Source of the DNA: Diadema setosum
Taxonomy: Eukaryota > Echinodermata > Echinoidea > Diadematoida > Diadematidae
Reading direction: 5' to 3'
DNA length: 64,000 nucleotides
Assembly: GCF_964275005.1 (NCBI RefSeq)
Contig: NC_092701.1
Coordinates: 13,080,670 to 13,144,669 of the forward strand
The notes beneath the pieces were generated by a model. It saw only the letters and a program-made list of their open reading frames with translations. It did not search any database and was not told the DNA's origin. A program made the translations under genes and the position numbers. Shown here one piece after another: positions 60,691 to 64,000 of this stretch (position 1 is its first letter; the number at the start of each line of letters is the position of its first letter).

Positions 60691-63600
60691 GTTCTTTTCT
60701 TAGTAAACTGGATGAAGGAATGAAATTCTATACCTGTATCTGCGCAGTTTTCTTTCGACAACCGTTCCTTTGCATATTGTTACGTGCTTGTGAGTAACTC
60801 TCCACTTTTTTGTTTTTAAACAAATAAGAACTGTGTCACCAATTCTGTAAGTAGGCACATTTTGTGTCGTTTCCTGATATTTCATAGTTCTTCAGTGGTC
60901 ATTATGCCTTGTGGGCGTCAGAAGCAACTGATTTGATCTCCCTCAACCACTTTCTGAAGTTGGCATGAATATCCTATCATATCTTCTCTCTAAATTTTCT
61001 CTGTTAGCCATAAAAAATTTCGAGTGGGCTGTGCCAGTTTAGAACTTCTTTTGGCTCTCCGTTCATGAGTTTTGTGTAAAGTGGGAGATGATGCACCTAA
61101 TTTACACCATTATCCTTGCATGATACCAGATCAAAACAACATTTTTGGCTTTAAACTTCTATGTGAGGGTTCCACCTTCCCCTGAGATTGAGGATGATAT
61201 GGTGAGCTCTTTATAACAGTTATCCCTCTCCTTTTCATTAAACTGGACACCTTTCCAGAAAATTCTCTTCATTTGACTTGGTAGGGTCAACTTTGCTGAC
61301 AGACAGTTTTGAAGTAACTGGTTATGTCTTGGCCCTTTATATGAGTGACATGAAGCCTTTAAACCTTAATCCATTTCAGTGTTCTTTTATTCGTAACTGG
61401 ATGAAGGAATGAAATTCTATACCTGTATCTGTGCGGTGTTCTTTCGACACCTGTTCCTCTGCATATTGTTACCTTGTGAGTAACTCTCAACTTTTTTGTT
61501 TTTAAATGAATAAGAATTGTGTCACCAATTCTGTAAGTAGGCACATTTTGTTTCTTTTCCTGATATTTCATAGTTCTTCAGTCGTCGTGATGCCTTATAG
61601 GCTTCAGAAGTAACTGATTTGAGCTTGCTCAACCATTTTCTGATGTTGGCATGAATATCCTGGCATGTCTTCTCGCTCAATTTTCTCTGTCGGCCATAAA
61701 AAATTTCAAATGGGCTGTGCCAGTACAGAACTTCTTTTGGCTCTCCGTTCGTGAGGTTCGCGTAAAGCGGGAGATGATGCACCCAGTTTAGACAGGTCTT
61801 TATTCCCGCATGATACCAGATCAAACCAACATTTTTTGGCTTTAGACTTCTTGTGAGTGTTCTACCTTCCCCTGAGATTGAGGATATGGAGAGCTCTTTA
61901 TAACAGTTATCCCTCTCCTTTTCATTAAACTGGACACCTTTCCAGAAAATTCTGTTCATTTGACTTGGTAGGGTCAACTTTGCTGACAGACAATTTGAAG
62001 TAACTGGTTATGTCTTGGCCTTTTATATTAGTACCATGAAGCCTTTAAACGTTAATCCATCTCAGTGTTCTTTTCTTAGTAACTGGATGAAGGAATGAAA
62101 TTCTATACCTGTGTCTGCGCAGTTTTCTTTCGACAACCGTTCCTTTGCATATTGTTACGTGCTTGTGAGTAACTCTCCACTTTTTTGTTTTTAAACAAAT
62201 AAGAACTGTGTCACCAATTCTGTAAGTAGGCACATTTTGTGTCGTTTCCTGATATTTCATAGTTCTTCAGTGGTCATTATGCCTTGTGGGCGTCAGAAGC
62301 AACTGATTTGATCTCCCTCAACCACTTTCTGAAGTTGGCATGAATATCCTATCATATCTTCTCTCTAAATTTTCTCTGTTAGCCATAAAAAAATTTCGAG
62401 TGGGCTGTGCCAGTTTAGAACTTCTTTTGGCTCTCCGTTCATGAGTTTTGTGTAAAGTGGGAGATGATGCACCTAATTTACACCATTATCCTTGCATGAT
62501 ACCAGATCAAAACAACATTTTTGGCTTTAAACTTCTATGTGAGGGTTCCACCTTCCCCTGAGATTGAGGATGATATGGTGAGCTCTTTATAACAGTTATC
62601 CCTCTCCTTTTCATTAAACTGGACACCTTTCCAGAAAATTCTCTTCATTTGACTTGGTAGGGTCAACTTTGCTGACAGACAGTTTTGAAGTAACTGGTTA
62701 TGTCTTGGCCCTTTATATGAGTGACATGAAGCCTTTAAACCTTAATCCATTTCAGTGTTCTTTTATTCGTAACTGGATGAAGGAATGAAATTCTATACCT
62801 GTATCTGTGCGGTGTTCTTTCGACACCTGTTCCTCTGCATATTGTTACCTTGTGAGTAACTCTCAACTTTTTTGTTTTTAAATGAATAAGAATTGTGTCA
62901 CCAATTCTGTAAGTAGGCACATTTTGTTTCTTTTCCTGATATTTCATAGTTCTTCAGTCGTCGTGATGCCTTATAGGCTTCAGAAGTAACTGATTTGAGC
63001 TTGCTCAACCATTTTCTGATGTTGGCATGAATATCCTGGCATGTCTTCTCGCTCAATTTTCTCTGTCGGCCATAAAAAATTTCAAATGGGCTGTGCCAGT
63101 ACAGAACTTCTTTTGGCTCTCCGTTCGTGAGGTTCGCGTAAAGCGGGAGATGATGCACCCAGTTTAGACAGGTCTTTATTCCCGCATGATACCAGATCAA
63201 ACCAACATTTTTTGGCTTTAGACTTCTTGTGAGTGTTCTACCTTCCCCTGAGATTGAGGATATGGAGAGCTCTTTATAACAGTTATCCCTCTCCTTTTCA
63301 TTAAACTGGACACCTTTCCAGAAAATTCTGTTCATTTGACTTGGTAGGGTCAACTTTGCTGACAGACAATTTGAAGTAACTGGTTATGTCTTGGCCTTTT
63401 ATATTAGTACCATGAAGCCTTTAAACGTTAATCCATCTCAGTGTTCTTTTCTTAGTAACTGGATGAAGGAATGAAATTCTATACCTGTGTCTGCGCAGTT
63501 TTCTTTCGACAACCGTTCCTTTGCATATTGTTACGTGCTTGTGAGTAACTCTCCACTTTTTTGTTTTTAAACAAATAAGAACTGTGTCACCAATTCTGTA

Positions 63601-64000
63601 AGTAGGCACATTTTGTGTCGTTTCCTGATATTTCATAGTTCTTCAGTGGTCATTATGCCTTGTGGGCGTCAGAAGCAACTGATTTGATCTCCCTCAACCA
63701 CTTTCTGAAGTTGGCATGAATATCCTATCATATCTTCTCTCTAAATTTTCTCTGTTAGCCATAAAAAAATTTCGAGTGGGCTGTGCCAGTTTAGAACTTC
63801 TTTTGGCTCTCCGTTCATGAGTTTTGTGTAAAGTGGGAGATGATGCACCTAATTTACACCATTATCCTTGCATGATACCAGATCAAAACAACATTTTTGG
63901 CTTTAAACTTCTATGTGAGGGTTCCACCTTCCCCTGAGATTGAGGATGATATTGTGAGCTCTTTATAACAGTTATCCCTCTCCTTTTCATTAAACTGGAC
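60691..64000 (-). repeat. Tandem array of an integrase-element fragment, period ~1,376 bp
   Basis: Two related half-units, A and B (~687 bp each), alternate: A at 60,881, 62,256 and 63,632 (shared anchor ATTTCATAGTTCTTCAGTGG) and B at 61,567 and 62,943. Full periods are 1,375-1,376 bp and copies of the same half-unit are almost identical. The minus strand shows the end of a retroviral-type integrase (HSPFEIFYGRQRK) followed by a small C-terminal domain (YRIGDTVLICLKTKKWRV), as in KRBA2/Ginger/Gypsy integrases. It is a fossil with several breaks. The array continues past the window edge, so its full length is unknown. Confidence 0.75.

Overview
The window looks like nuclear DNA of a marine invertebrate deuterostome, most likely an echinoderm (inference). 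It has spliced genes with many short introns, about 38-40% GC by eye, and a dense load of small DNA transposons, tRNA-derived SINEs and Helitron-like repeats. One of these (near 49.3 kb) resembles a repeat I remember as common in echinoderms. No species can be named from the sequence alone.

Two host genes can be read completely. On the minus strand, from about 50.6 kb down to 4.7 kb, lies the ortholog of CCDC18, a long coiled-coil protein. I trace 28 coding exons with consistent splice phases. They give a 1,705-residue protein, against 1,454 in human. On the plus strand, from about 50.75 kb to 59.5 kb, lies HSD17B8, a mitochondrial short-chain dehydrogenase/reductase with 7 coding exons and 257 residues. 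The two genes are head to head. Their first, probably non-coding, exons end in strong splice donors only about 340 bp apart (50,614 minus and 50,951 plus), so they probably share a bidirectional promoter.

Layout. 1-4.7 kb: intergenic, with MITEs, a ~210-bp tandem repeat and a tRNA-like sequence. 4.7-50.6 kb: CCDC18. Its introns hold pogo-like, piggyBac-like, PIF/Harbinger-like and unclassified MITEs, two tRNA-derived SINEs, a nearly intact LINE (32.65-35.77 kb, 13-bp target duplication), a 4.6-kb giant inverted repeat (37.9-42.5 kb) interrupted by a Helitron/Helentron-like element, and a 56-bp minisatellite over 2 kb (44.5-46.5 kb). 50.6-53 kb: shared promoter and the first intron of HSD17B8. 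53-59.5 kb: HSD17B8, whose intron 3 holds a hAT-type element nested inside a pogo-type MITE. 60.2-64 kb: a fossil integrase-lineage element with an OTU-protease-like part, followed by a tandem array of a piece of that element (period 1,375-1,376 bp) that runs off the window.

The host genes have no obvious joint pathway: CCDC18 is a centrosome/centriolar-satellite type protein, while HSD17B8 works in mitochondrial fatty-acid and steroid metabolism. The most notable observations are an EB1-type SxIP motif in the extended CCDC18 tail, the giant foldback in a transcribed intron, Helitron-like elements carrying many AGGTCA direct repeats, and the integrase/OTU tandem array.
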